A DNA stretch of 64,000 nt, taken from contig OX336388.2 in assembly GCA_946902985.2 (NCBI GenBank), positions 1,216,850,609 to 1,216,914,608 of the forward strand. Direction: 5' to 3'. The position numbers and the translations under genes were made by a program. Under the pieces are notes generated by a model. That model was not told where the DNA came from. It did no database searches and saw only the letters and a program-made list of their open reading frames with translations. Source of the stretch: Meconema thalassinum. Lineage: Eukaryota > Arthropoda > Insecta > Orthoptera > Tettigoniidae. Shown here one piece after another: positions 1 through 11,600 of this stretch. Numbering within the stretch: position 1 is the first letter of the stretch; each line of letters begins with the position of its first letter.

Positions 1-1809
1 ACCAAGTGTTCTTAGACCAAAACGACCCGCGTACCTCAATTAGAACCAAAGATATGATAGCTTCAAAGTTGGAAAAAGTTGAAAAAATCAAATAATTTCA
101 GGAAGGCAGAAGTTAAGTGATTTGTAATACTTGATGACAAATCTGTGCATGAATACCTTTCATTTAAAAAAAGAATGAAGAAAATCGAACGGATAGAATG
201 GCCGGACGGACTTGGATAAGTTTTCATCAATATTTTTAATATACTGTATATGTCAGACTATAGCACCTGACATAACTGTGTGAGTTCTAGCCTGCCAAAC
301 ATTCTAGTTGAGCGGTCTGACTGACACACCTCAGGCTTGATTAATGGGAAATCTTTATACATACCGGTAACTCATATGTTATCAGGGTATGAACTAACTT
401 CTTTGTCCAATACTTCAGACTCCCCAACCAATTTAATTGGACATTGACTACCTGAAAAGCATTTTTCTTCAAATATTACTAGGCAATACTAAAAAATAGC
501 TTCTAAATTTTCTAGGTCTAAACCAGCCATCTCAAGTGGGACAGCAGATTTTGAGTATGGTGAACAATGTGTTGCCATGGCAAGCATCGGCCTGGCCCTG
601 CTTAACATCTCTACTTCGATTTTAGTATTTGAATGGCACATTCTGGTTCCGTATTGATGAAACAATTAGTATAAAACGAAGTCCCCGATTCTTGGATGTT
701 ACGGGTAAACTCGAGAACCACTGGATGGATTTTGATGCGGTTTTCACCATTCTGTAAAGGATATCTTGAGGATGATTTCTGTAGAAAATAATTTATTTAT
801 GATCAAAGGAAGCCAAGCAGTGAAGATTTCAGTGGAAAAGTAAAAAAAAAAAAAAAAAACCTGGCATCCAAGCGCTTTGTACGCTTACGCTGGGCAAACC
901 GTTAAAAATATCTAAATACCATGAGTATAAGAATTGTTCAGCATGAAAAGTTCTACAAAAAAGCCCGGGAGAGTATATCTCTATCTTCAATACATCGCCT
1001 ACTATAAGTGTTTTTACGATTTCATGTCTTCCAACAATCTCCATTCAGTTACTGAGGTGACAGTTTACGAGCTAGCAAGGAGCGAGTCGATCACCCCAGT
1101 TACAGCTTAGCTAGCGGTCGAGCTTATTGCCCCAGATACAGCCAGCAGCAAACTGTCGAGTCGTGTTGAGTTAAAAACTTTAGAGAAGAGTGGTTGTATT
1201 TGGAGTTTCCCTGGAAGTGCAACTCGGCTTTTCTTCATTTCGCCTGTGAACTTTTCGTTCCGCAAAATTCACAGTCAAGTTAAGATTGGACGGAAGGGGG
1301 ATTTGTGCTTCATGCACCTCGCCATTCTTAAATTATATCTGACAAGAATTTGTTGCACATGTATCTCCATGATAATATAATTAATAGTCCAGTCAGTGAT
1401 TTTTACCCATCATGCCGAGACGGAAAACGGATATTGGTCGTTGTTCATTGACATTGGAAAAAAAAAAACCACTTATCAAGTAAAGCATTCATAACTGTTC
1501 CCGGACGAAGCTGGGTCGGGTTGCTAGTAGTGCATGAAGAGATGATAGTATTGTATGCAGGGTGGTACAGGCAATGACCTGGTGAATGTCTTGCATTACC
1601 AGCTATCCACTTGATTAATACCAGTACCTCTGTAACGACGTAAAATGTTTACTAAAAATAATAAATACTAGTTGAAACTCGTCAAAACATGATGGTCATT
1701 GGGAAAATATTGACCGAAAGATATTCTTATATGCATTCTTTGTACGATTACAAAGAAAGATAGGCTTTGCAACATATAACTGGCCATGACTGAAAACTTG
1801 ATGAGGCAA
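1..1809. other. no feature recognised (intronic)
   Basis: AT-rich sequence with short homopolymer runs (poly-A near 842 and 1460). No ORF resembles a known protein and no clear repeat was found. The 3' end of the neighbouring Helitron remnant may extend into the last few hundred bases. Confidence 0.5.
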
Positions 1810-3660
1810 ATAGAGGCCTACACGTTACAGAGTTTCCCATTGAACTTTATTGAGTGTCATAAAGTACGGTATGCCAACCGAATTGGAAATTGGTGCCTCT
1901 TAAAAGAAAATGGAAGTGTTTTGTCGGATGGTGTTTAAATCAAGTCGAAGGATTAGAGCTCTCTGCCCAATATTATCAGCACTTATTATTTCCAAATCCA
2001 AGCAATTTTCATACATATTTCTTACAATTAATCTTGCTCCATTTAGGAGCCCTTGAGAGACCTCAGATTTCTAAGGAGCATATATATGGCTCGAATTTTA
2101 GAGCACGAGTATGTGGAGGCAAATTACTTAAATCCAAGGAATTAAAGAATTCTGTACGAAATTGAAGTAGCTGGCTTTGATCTTCATTATTTAATCTGTT
2201 AACGCTGATCTATATTTTTGAACTCCTGGTTATAAGTTCAATGACTTCATTAATTTCATTACAGTGTTCATTTTTTGGTGTAAGAATGAAAACTTTCGAT
2301 ACATTTATTATGTATGTAAGCGGCGCATTTTAGCGAAGGGCCAAAGAGAAGAGTATTTACTACAACTGTGAATAACTGTTTGGCGAGAAGCGTGCGGCAC
2401 AACAGGCGAAACCTACCTGAAGTCTCCTCCAAGAGCAATAAGTTTCCCACAAAAAGGAATCTTTTAGAAGTCGATTCACACATTAATAATGTGAACATTT
2501 ACCATTGGGGCTTCATCCCATATTATGAGCCATGCTAATCGAATATTGTCAGCTGGAACAATGAACACTCATTTAATTTGAGAAGTACGGTATTTTGAAT
2601 GTTGAATATAGGGCTTATGCTCTTGCAAAATATAGTTTAAATTGGGAAGTGTGCTCTCCCAGATGCGAGAATTCACCCGATTTACAAACCTCACTTGATT
2701 AGCTTCTGAGGAGTCTAATATATACAACGGCCGTAAGAACCGTCGCTTATATTTTTGGAATATAAGGAATAAAAAATGCGATGATGTGATATTCGAGAAA
2801 TTTTAGAACAATATGGACCGTATTCATGTGGCATGGTAACATTGGTACCAAAGGAAACAAAGGACATAGCATTGTTGTACAGCCGAATATTATTTCTGAA
2901 ATTCCTTGAGATATCATCTCCAGTGAAAAATTCAGGTATTTTATATTCCGGCATATCAATTTTACCATCACGACAGCAAAGGCCAAAGTAACCAAGCGTT
3001 GACTTCTCACAATAGAAATACAAGGCAGAACAATGCTTACATTTGTTCGTCAAGGACCCTACACTGTACGGCATAATATCTGGAATTGTTCCTGAAATGG
3101 CATATTTATATTGGATTTTAAAAGTGGCTTCGTATTTTGTCCACTATTTTGCATCTATTTGTAGTTTACATACAACCGGCCAATGTTCCTTTTCATCGAA
3201 CGGGGTTTTTATAGTAGCATTTCTCCCAAAATTAACGTCGTATTCGATAACACTATACTGCCCTGCATCAATGGTGCCGCTAAATATTAAATGACAAAGA
3301 ATACTTCCAATGCAAAAACAACAGCGTGGTTAGACTCATTGTTATGTATTCTAATCAAATAATCAATAAACAATTGGCTTATACAATGAAGTTCAACATG
3401 ACCAGTGAATTCACTGACCAGAGACTTTCATATTCAAGTTGGTTGCTGAGGAGAATGCAATGAGATTGATCACCAATAATAAAATCGTTATAATTATCCT
3501 TGCCAGCAACAATTCTTTCAATAGTTTGCAAATGCAGCTCAGGGTGATGTTCTTCATTTTGATATAAACAATACGAAACTGCTCTACACAAGCAATTTCC
3601 ATCACCTGTTATAGGCACAATCCTTTGGTTTCTATGACAGCAAATTATGCAGGTGAGCAT
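1810..3660 (-). pseudogene. decayed Helitron: OTU, Helitron N-like and PIF1-like helicase fragments
   Basis: Reading minus strand, three Helitron blocks follow in order with frameshifts. First comes an OTU cysteine-protease-like start (GDGNCLCRAVSYCLYQ, about 3605-3560). Next is the cysteine cluster and Helitron-like N domain (CKHCSALYF, LCCRDGKIDMPEY, then FTGDDISRNFRNNIRLYN, and LYILDSSEAN near 2715). Last is a PIF1-type helicase part with the Walker-B-like IIWDEAPM and GGDFRQVSPVVP (about 2540-2370), then LPPHTRALKF and FPIRLAYRTL (about 2130-1870). The Rep/HUH nuclease region expected between the N domain and the helicase is absent, so this is an internally deleted relic. Helitrons with OTU domains are known in animals. 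The terminal hairpin was not located. Confidence 0.8.
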
Positions 3661-3799
3661 AGAATCACTTCGCCATCTACTGGATGAGTATAGACTCACT
3701 TTTCCAGCCACTGTAATGGAGGCAGTTTTAGAATTATATGTCCCGTGCATGTCAAAAAACGTATTAACACAGGGAATGCATATTCGTAAGACTACATTC

Positions 3800-3905
3800 T
3801 TGGCTATTGCCCTGGTGATTCGGATTCGATTCCCTGCTCTGCCAAGAAATTTAATTCTGGCCTGAGGGCTGGAACGGGGAGCACTCAGCCTCGAGAGGTA
3901 AAACT
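3800..3905 (+). repeat. tRNA-derived SINE fragment (family F)
   Basis: This contains a box-B-like GATTCGATTCCCTGCTCTG followed by GAGGGCTGGAACGGGGAGCA. The same head and body order is seen in the copies at 52738 and 44946. It is truncated on both sides and lies upstream of the Helitron OTU block. Confidence 0.5.
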
Positions 3906-4154
3906 GAGGGGAGATAGGATCGATTCCAACCTCAACCATCTTGGATGTGTTTTTCTTTGGTTTCCTACTTCTACTTCAGACAAATACCGGGATGGTTCCT
4001 TACGTAAAGCCTCGGCTTTTTCCTTCCCAATCCCCACTTTAGTTACAGTTACACACATTAATACAGCCATCACAATAACTCAGGTTATAAGAGAGAATAT
4101 TACACACACACCAAAGTACACGGGGCTGAGTGATCACGATGTCAAAGCCCCTGA

Positions 4155-4735
4155 AATAAATTATATTCACCATTGTCTCTCACGGCGAAAGCGATTGTGC
4201 ACACGTGTGACTGGCATACTACATTTTTCTTTAATAATTTAAAAGTATATGGCAATGTAAATCGTGGAGAATTCGTTACTTTACGGGAATGATAAAAGTA
4301 AAACATGTTTTGACAATGGAATAACAATAGCAAGAAAAAAAACAACAAAAAAAAACATATCTGAGGTAGGATTCGAACACCTTCGACAATTCATGATAGA
4401 ATCTTTAGTCTGGAGCGTTAGCACCTGAGCCACATAGACAATGGAAAGAAAGCGCTATAATAAGCTACCTAAACAGCATACACACTCAACTGCCAGTTTA
4501 AGTTATTCAATATTTCCAAAATGTTATAATTATATTCCAGTTTATATCGTGGAAACATTATAAACAATATTCCCCTCCTTTATAATTCTCAGAAATAATT
4601 ATCACATTAATAGGTGGTGGACTTCTCACCACCATCTGTCATGAGCCAAGGCGATTGTGCTCATGCGCGAGTGGCAAGAATTATGCATTTTTCTTTATAA
4701 ATTTAATAGTCTGTGTACAAACTTAACAGAAATTA
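4155..4735. repeat. local repeat pair with a tRNA-like SINE head between
   Basis: Positions 4165-4240 and 4625-4700 share a diverged block (GCGATTGTGC, then GTGGCA or TGGCAT, then CATTTTTCTTTA). Between them, 4361-4440 reads on the minus strand as a tRNA-like unit with box-A-like GTGGCTCAGGTGC and box-B-like GTTCGAATCC. This looks like a relic of a SINE or paired repeat. Confidence 0.4.
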
Positions 4736-5029
4736 TAGTTACCCTTCTGAAGAATAAAATGCCATATTGCAATGGGATGCTGATAATCTGAACTAATTGG
4801 GACTCGAGTATTTAGGATTATCAAGCAAAACAGTAAATTAAAACTTGAAAAACAGAAAAAGTTTAATAATTAAAAATTCCCTCGGCATGCCAGAAGGTGA
4901 AGGTAGATTTCACCAGGCAAAGAAAAATAATTTGAACTCACTAAATTTGCCAACTGTTGCATACCTACAAACGTTCTACAGGTTTAGCATACAAGAATTA
5001 TATCTTCTTATAATTATACTAGCTGAACC

Positions 5030-6850
5030 TGGCATTTACTGCAACGCCAATCAAAGAAAGTGTTGGCGTTGTAATTTTGTTTCTTGAAGTGCTCTTGGAT
5101 ACACAATATTTTTCTTCAATTTCCACTATCTGCCTCCAAACTATCGTAAAATGGATTAATTAATTTAGAAACATTCGTGGGTACATCCACAACACCTCAC
5201 CAAAGTTTCATTGCAATCGGATGAATGGCATAAAAACGCATACGGAATTTCGTTTATACGATTCGTGCGCTGTCACTCATTTGTCGAATCAACTCGTTCG
5301 CTACCTACTGTGAAATGGATTTACTAAGTTAGTGAAACCTTCACGTAAGTGTACACAACAACTCATTAAAATTTCATCACAATCGATGAATGGTAAATGA
5401 ACGCAAACAGGATTTTGTTGAACCCCTTCACGCATCGTCACTCATGTGTTGCATCTACTCGTGCGCTAAATATTGTAAAATGGATTTACTTAGTCGATAA
5501 CCTTCCCTGGCGTGTACACAATAACTCATCAAAGCTTCATCGCAATCGGATGAATGGCATATGAACGCATACAGGATTTTGTTTAAACGATTCGCACGCC
5601 GTCACTCATTTGTTGAATGCTACCTATTGTAAAACGGATTTACTAAGCCTGAAACCTTGCCTGGAGTGTACTCAAGGATCCATCAAAGTTACATCGCAGT
5701 CGGATGAATGGTATATGAACGCATACGGGACTTTGTTGAAACGATTCGCGTGCCGTCGGTTGAATCTACTCGTGCGCTACCTATTGTAAAATTCAAGTAC
5801 TAAGCCAGAAACCCTTTCTGGAGTGTACAAAACAATTCACCAAAGTTTCATCGCAATCGGATGAATGGTATATGGACACATACGGGACTTTGTTGAAACG
5901 CTTCGTGCATCGTCACTCATTTGTTGAATCTACTCGTGCGCTACCTATTGTAAAATGGATTTACTAAGCCAGAAACTTCCCTGGGGTGTACATAATATCT
6001 CATCCAAGTTTCATCGCTATCGGACGAATGGTATTTGAACGCATATGGGACTTTGTTGAAACGATTCACGCGTCGTCGTTCATTTGTTGTATCTACTCGT
6101 GCCCTACCTATCGTAAAGTGGATTTACTAAGCCAGAAACTTTCTATGAAGTGTACACAACATCTCACCCAAGTTTCATCGCTATCGTACGAATGGTATAC
6201 GAACACATACGGGTCTTTATTGAAACGCTTCGCACGTCTTTGCTCATTTGTTGAATCTACTCGTGCGCTACCTATTGTAAAATGGATTTACTGAGCTAGA
6301 AACCTTCCCTGGAGTGTACACAACATCTCATCCAAGTTTCATCGCAATGGGATGAATGATAGATGAACGCATGTGGGACTATGTTGAAACGAATCGTATG
6401 CCATTTTGTTGAAGCTACTCGCGGGCCATCTATTGTAAATTGAATTTAATATGCCTATAAATTTTTCGGGAGTGTGCACAACAACTCACCAAAATTTGAT
6501 CGCAATCGGATGAACTGTATATGAACGCATCGCCATCACTCATTTGTTTAAACTACTCGCGCGCTATCTATTGTAAATTGGTTTAACTATGCCAATAACC
6601 ATCCCGGAAGTGTGCATAACAACTCACCAAAATTTGATCGCAATCGGATGAATTGTTTATGATCGCATAAAAGACGAACAGACATTCTTTTTTATATACA
6701 TACAAGCTGTTCCCGGCATGCGTTGCAATGCCAATCAAAGAAAGTGTTAGTGTTGTAACTTTGTTTCTTGAAGTGCTTTTGGATAAACAATTTTTTTTTC
6801 AATTTCCTTTAACTACCTCTAAACTTACGTAAATGGATTAACTAATTTTG
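5030..6850 (+). repeat. tandem array, period about 163 bp, inside duplicated flanks
   Basis: About ten diverged units begin near 5144, 5310, 5477, 5629, 5788, 5950, 6113, 6278, 6437 and 6571. Each carries GTAAAATGGATTTACTAAG, then a GAAACCTTCC-like stretch, then TTTCATCGCAATCGGATGAA and CGCATACGGGACTTTG. The array lies between two copies of another block (CAATCAAAGAAAGTGTT and GTTTCTTGAAGTGCT, at 5050 and 6728), so the whole unit may be one interspersed element with an expanded core. Open frames here are periodic shadows of the repeat. Confidence 0.85.
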
Positions 6851-6950
6851 AAACATTTGTGGGAGCGTGCAAAACAACTCACCATAGTTTCATCGCAATC
6901 GGATGAATGGCATATGAACGCATACATAATTTTGTTTAAACTATAGATAT

Positions 6951-7172
6951 GCCAACGGCCTGGCCATGTTGAAACACCGGATCCCATGAGAACTCCGCAG
7001 TTAAGCAGTATTGGGCATAGTTGGATCTTGGATGGAATGCCGGTTTAGTGGGACCACACACTGTTGGCGGGAAAAGGAGGAGCGGAAAGGCACAGGCCAC
7101 CCTACCGCACGTAAACTCCGGCTGATGATAGCCTCTTCGGAGGCACGGACCTGCCTTCGGGCAGAATACCAA
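6951..7172 (+). repeat. 5S-rRNA-derived retroposon (SINE3-like)
   Basis: The first 119 bases start GCCAACGGCC and end CTGTTGGCG, pairing like the ends of 5S rRNA. They hold the internal-promoter-like AGTTAAGCAG near 7012. Substitutions throughout argue against a working 5S gene. A unique tail (GGAAAGGCACAGGCCACC onward) ends in CCAATAATAATGG. A 5S head plus a tail fits a 5S-derived SINE. It is inserted in the repeat that follows the tandem array. Confidence 0.72.
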
Positions 7173-7189
7173 TAATAATGGATATGTAA

Positions 7190-7320
7190 ATTATACATAA
7201 ACGTTTGAACTGACGGTAGTTTTGCAGTCTGGGGGATATGAAACACAAAGATATGTCGAAATTTTCCAGAAGTCGAAACATGGTACCCATTGCAATGAAA
7301 TCTACCTAAAAGGAGTAGGG
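7190..7320. repeat. interspersed repeat shared with 58965-59110
   Basis: GGGGGATATGAAACACAAAG, ATATGTCGAAATTTTCC and GAAGTCGAAACATGGTACCC recur with few changes at 58990-59075. Family unknown; no coding seen. Confidence 0.6.
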
Positions 7321-8420
7321 CCTACAATATTGTTACCTACCTTAACAAAACAATGACATTTATTCTCCACCATTTTCAAATGTTGTGTCTTCAATCTTCT
7401 CATCAAAATGAAATTTTATAAACTATTTTGGATTGGAAAAGTAGGGTGCAATGATTATACCATGGCAACGAATATTCCAGGAAATGTGGAAAATCCAGTA
7501 AAAGCACAGATTCTTTTTAAAAGAGAACCTCATTTTGGAAAGCATGTTCTACTGTACTGTATTACTCTGTTGTATTGTGGTTCTTTTTGACTTGAGTACT
7601 TTCATGAAAAGAGGGCATTCTATGAAAATTATGCCACGATGTCGTGTGTACTTCAGAAGGCAGTGAAGTTAGAAACATGGTGTGCAGATATTTAATAAGT
7701 TATAGATAGTGAGAACTGTCCCAACTATCCAGAATCACTCGAATTCTTATTAAGAGGGAATTAGCCAGCATTTGTCACATTTAAAAATCATTAATATGCA
7801 TATTATTTTACATCTTCAATTTTGGCCTACTGTGGATCAGGGAAGCAATTGGCTTGCTGGTTAGCCCTTCCTTCTACTCTCAGAAGTACTTCGTACTTTC
7901 ACTGTGGTTCTTCCTCCTTTCCTCTGACCAGGAGGCGTTCTTGCTTTTTTCCTTTTTTATCGGAACCCTTTAAAAGGAATCAATCTTAGTTCGAAACGTA
8001 TCTCAATTCCAAATCTCTTTTGGATTGATCATTTTTCTTCCATGTCCTGTCTAGTTTCCCCTGCCCATTTTGCAATCACCTACTTCTCGGTTATGTAGTT
8101 GAAGATTTTCTTTGTTAGTGACTCTCAGCCATTCTCGTGAGGTGTCAATAAAACTTCAGTCTCCTCTTGCGTGTAGAGCCTGTAATCTTCTTTGCCTGTC
8201 TGTACACAGTTCGCTCCACCGTTTTCAACCGGTGAGCTCCGTATGTGCAGTTGTACAGAGGACAGTCTGCAAGCCTCAGGCACGTGCAATTCATACGTAA
8301 GTTGTCAATAGCGCGGAGAGCTAGGCTGTGTCATAATCGTGCTGTGTGCTCTGTTGATGACGAATTAATGAAAGAGTAGACTGATATTTGTCGTCGTTTT
8401 CTTCTAGTTCATTGGGTGCG
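7321..8420. other. no feature recognised
   Basis: About 1.1 kb without a convincing gene. A 60-codon open frame at 7408-7590 has no recognisable motif. C+T-rich around 7880-7950. Confidence 0.45.
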
Positions 8421-8470
8421 TGTTGTGTTACTTATAGTGGAGATTGTGCGTTAATGTGCTGAGCAAAATG

Positions 8471-8690
8471 CCACCTATTCAATCAAAAGTTCACAGCCAA
8501 ACTTGTGCAGTTATTTGTTTATGAAAAGTAAAGAAGCGTTGAGTCAAGTCTTAATTCCTCTTAAAAAAGTGCAGGATAGAGTGGTAGCTGCAATAAAAGT
8601 GCCAGAGAGGACCATTAAAGGATTATTAAGGAAGCAAGTGTGAGGAACAGAACACCTCATTTGGAGCACCAGGTATGGACACCATTCAAT
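8471..8690 (+). pseudogene. fragment of a transposase N-terminal helix-turn-helix
   Basis: Broken frames read MPPIQSKVHS, then IPLKKVQDRVVAAIKVPERT, then IKGLLRKQV. The pattern of a short basic stretch, KVQ.RVAAA and ERT resembles the N-terminal HTH of IS630/Tc1-type transposases. No catalytic part is attached. The assignment is tentative. Confidence 0.35.
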
Positions 8691-8735
8691 GTACTGTACA
8701 TTACACCATATGGGGTTCAAGTGGGGAAAAAAAAA

Positions 8736-8843
8736 ACACCAAGGAATAACAGAGCCGTTTTAATAGGAAGGATATTCGATCTGGCGCTTATCATATTTAT
8801 GCACAATAGATAAGTGTAGGGAGGAGGGCAGGCCTATTTATGA

Positions 8844-8876
<33 letters not shown>

Positions 8877-9300
8877 CGTATGGCTTTTTTTTAGTGCCGG
8901 GAGTGTCCGAGGACATGTTCGGCTCGCCAGTTTTGTAGCTGCTTCGAGACGGACACCCAATGGGTGAGCTACAAGTACCGTTGGGGAGGGAAGGAGGGAA
9001 GTTGGAATGTAAGGACGAGGAGTTGGAAGGTAGCGGCTGTGGCCTATAGTTAGGGACCAACCCCGGCATTTGCCTGGAAGGAAGATGGGAAACCACAGAA
9101 GACCATCTTCAAGGTTGCCGGCGGGGGAATTCGAACCTCCCCGCCTCCCGGATGTGAGCGACTGCCATCAGTCATGCCGTAACGACCACGGCTAACTCAC
9201 CCGGTATTTATGAAGATGAATCATATATTCACAGCAGTTACAGGCGAACAATAAGCTGGTGTGATGACAGTACCTCAGGATTGTTGTTCCCTACATCTAA
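8736..9300 (+). repeat. duplicated block, copy 1 (interrupted by a SINE)
   Basis: Positions 8736-8845 and 9205-9300 together match 11404-11600 almost perfectly (for example GGAATAACAGAGCCGTTTTA and GCAGTTACAGGCGAACAATA). In this copy a 359-bp SINE splits the block at TATTTATGAAG. Confidence 0.9.
8846..9204 (-). mobile_element. SINE family A, full copy
   Basis: The minus strand begins with a tRNA-like head (GTTAGCCGTGGTCGTTACGG, then box-B-like GGTTCGAATTC) and ends in poly-A (poly-T on the plus strand at 8847-8874). It is flanked by an 11-bp target duplication TATTTATGAAG at 8835-8845 and 9205-9215. The matching block at 11404-11600 shows the empty site. Confidence 0.92.
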
Positions 9301-10833
9301 CTCACGCTGGGGGTTGAGCAAGATTTGTTCCCGGTGAATTTTTAATGTTTAAGTCCAACATAAAACCGGGAGACTATCATCTAAAAACTACAACAAGTAG
9401 TTCCGTGAAGAACTAAATAGCCTATTTTCATATATCCTACTTATGTTAATTGCCTCCATCAATATACAAAATTTCAGTTTGATTGCTGTGATAGATTCGT
9501 AGATATTGGAAATAATCTAAATATTTTAGATGGTCGTCATGTTGGATTTATATATATGTAGGCCACAGAGATATGTACTGTCATCGCGGCAGGAGATGGC
9601 AGTTGAACACGCTGTGACGGGGTGCGGGGGGTCTTACAGTACGCATGCGCGGTCCACCTATTCCTAACTTAAATATATCGGCTACCCGCATGCCAATGGT
9701 TATTATTGCAACAGACGACATGCAGCTAGTGAAAGAAGGAATGTGCTGAGTGAGTGAAGCAAGTAGTGAGAAACTGAATGTTTTTGGAATGCGCGATATG
9801 CAGTGAGCGGGAAGACCTCTGCAGTTCAAACCCAACTGCCAACTCCTGGCGCGATATCAGTACTATTACATGAAGATTATTGCATAGGTGTACTATTCAA
9901 CTTCAATCGCATGATTAGGACACAAGAAATAAAACCTTAAATTTAAAATTTTGCATGGCCACCATCTTGAGGTCATGTAAACAATTGAACTAGATTAGAT
10001 ATCAGTGCATTACAATGTGTATAAACATTTGCTGTACCATGTTTCACTGTGCTCGGATGGTCAAATCGCGAGAAAAGTATACTTAAATGTTTCAACTTCT
10101 CTTGGCCACCATGTTCGTTTTGTACTTAACAGGTTTTTGAAAGTCACACAGGCGAACTTCTAGTAGTGCCCTTTATCACCGTACAAAATTTCAGGGTGAT
10201 ATCAGAAATAGTTTCGGAGATATAGAATGTCGGTGAAATATTTCGCACAGCCGCCATGTTGGATTGCTGAGTCATAATAAAATTTAGAGGACACGGTCGG
10301 GGTCGGACAAAATAGTAATATGACGTTACAGAGTTTCATTGAAATCGCTCCAGCTGTTTAGATTGTATTAGGAGGGGACACACACGGACGGACAAAAGGT
10401 GATCTCATAAGCCTATTTCTTCATAAATGAAAATGGGCTGGAAAGTAGTTAATAAGGAGAAATTAATCCCTAATTTACCACCATGATCAGTTTTAGCTAT
10501 TGACAATGCTCCATACCGTAACATTCACTCATCAGTCAAATAAAACTAACAGCTAATGGCCAAAGCAGGTGCTGAGGACTGGAGTTATTGTATTTCAACA
10601 ATCTTAAAAAGCCACTGATTAGAGTTAAGCTTCAACCTACCATTTCTTGGTGTTAAAGATGTCTGCAATATGTCTCATATCACATGCAATATCATCATTC
10701 TGCTAAGAAACATTTGATGATGCATTGAGCTGAACGAGAGGCATGACACATCAGCTGTTCGCTTATCTCAAAGGCTGTCAAACTCCAGTCTAACTTGTGA
10801 AATAAGAGGACCTGGCTGACAAAACATCGGTTA
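9301..10833. repeat. diffuse repeat of unknown class
   Basis: The phrase (A/G)CC(G/A)CCATGTTGGATT or a variant, preceded by CAAAATTTCAG-type stretches, recurs at about 9465-9548, 9950-9980, 10105-10125 and 10185-10270. The stretch ends near 10400 with GGGGACACACACGGACGGAC. It is probably an old interspersed element. No coding recognised. Confidence 0.4.
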
Positions 10834-10993
10834 GCGGCTTCGGTGGCGTAGTTGGTAGCATGCTGAACTGCTGTGCCCAAGATCGTGGGTTCAAACCCGG
10901 CCGAAGTCGTCGGATTTTTTAAGAGCATTAAAATCCTTCAGTTTGCGTTCCTACGGAGGGGAAGTAAAGCCGGCGGTCCTATGTAATAGATTT
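10834..10993 (+). mobile_element. SINE family B, 5' part
   Basis: A tRNA-like head of about 75 bases (GCGGCTTCGGTGGCGTAGTT with box A, GGGTTCAAACCC as box B) is followed by the family-specific GTCGTCGGATTTTTTAAGAG. Related copies lie on the minus strand at 32303-32817 and 57972-58362. The 3' part is missing at the junction with the LINE. Confidence 0.85.
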
Positions 10994-11403
10994 CTTCATC
11001 TTCTTCTGCCTTATCCGATGTGGACGTTGGTTACCACCATGGCTAACACCTTCTTATCGTGTGCAATCCTGAAGCGTTCCATGGAAGACAACCCAAACCA
11101 CGTTCATCGCATTTCCTGTATATGCGATTATGGATAACTTTGAGAAATATCTTGAGCACATGGCTCATAAGACTGATTGTCCTGAAGTCATTACATGACT
11201 TAGCCATCGGTTTCTTCGGAAGTGCAATAAATGTAGACAAGAGCCAGTCTTCTGTTAATATGGCCGTGTTATATATCTTGTTATACAATGTAGTGAGTGT
11301 CACAATGCTATCATCATCCAAGATCTTCAATAATTCCACTGGAATGTCATCTTGACCAGGAGCCTTACCATTTTCGCTATCCTAATCACATATTTCACTT
11401 CAT

Positions 11404-11600
11404 CCACACCAAGGAATAACAGAGCCGTTTTAATAGGAAGGATATTCGATCTGGCGCTTATCATATTTATGCACAATAGATAAGTGTAGGGAGGAGGGCA
11501 GGCCTATTTATGAAGATGAATCATATATTCACAGCAGTTACAGGCGAACAATAAGCTGGTGTGATGACAGTACCTCAGGATTGTTGTTCCCTACATCTAA
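11404..11600 (+). repeat. duplicated block, copy 2 (uninterrupted)
   Basis: Second copy of the block at 8736-9300, lacking the SINE. It is joined directly to the rearranged mariner on its right, so it probably arrived with it. Confidence 0.88.

Noticed and set aside
5986..6294. 102-codon frame in the tandem array
   Set aside because: Periodic sequence of the 163-bp units read in one frame; not conserved from unit to unit.
5030..6850. CRISPR array
   Set aside because: Units are diverged, contiguous and 163 bp long, in a eukaryotic genome; no short repeats with spacers.
6951..7069. functional 5S rRNA gene
   Set aside because: Several substitutions in conserved helices and a SINE-like tail; no terminator-like T run directly after the 3' end.
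8797..9096. 99-codon frame with Lys-rich end
   Set aside because: Spans the SINE family A and its poly-T tract; the Lys run is the tail read in one frame.
10834..10910. tRNA gene
   Set aside because: tRNA-like head of a dispersed SINE with family-specific sequence directly attached and related copies at 32303 and 57972; not a free tRNA.
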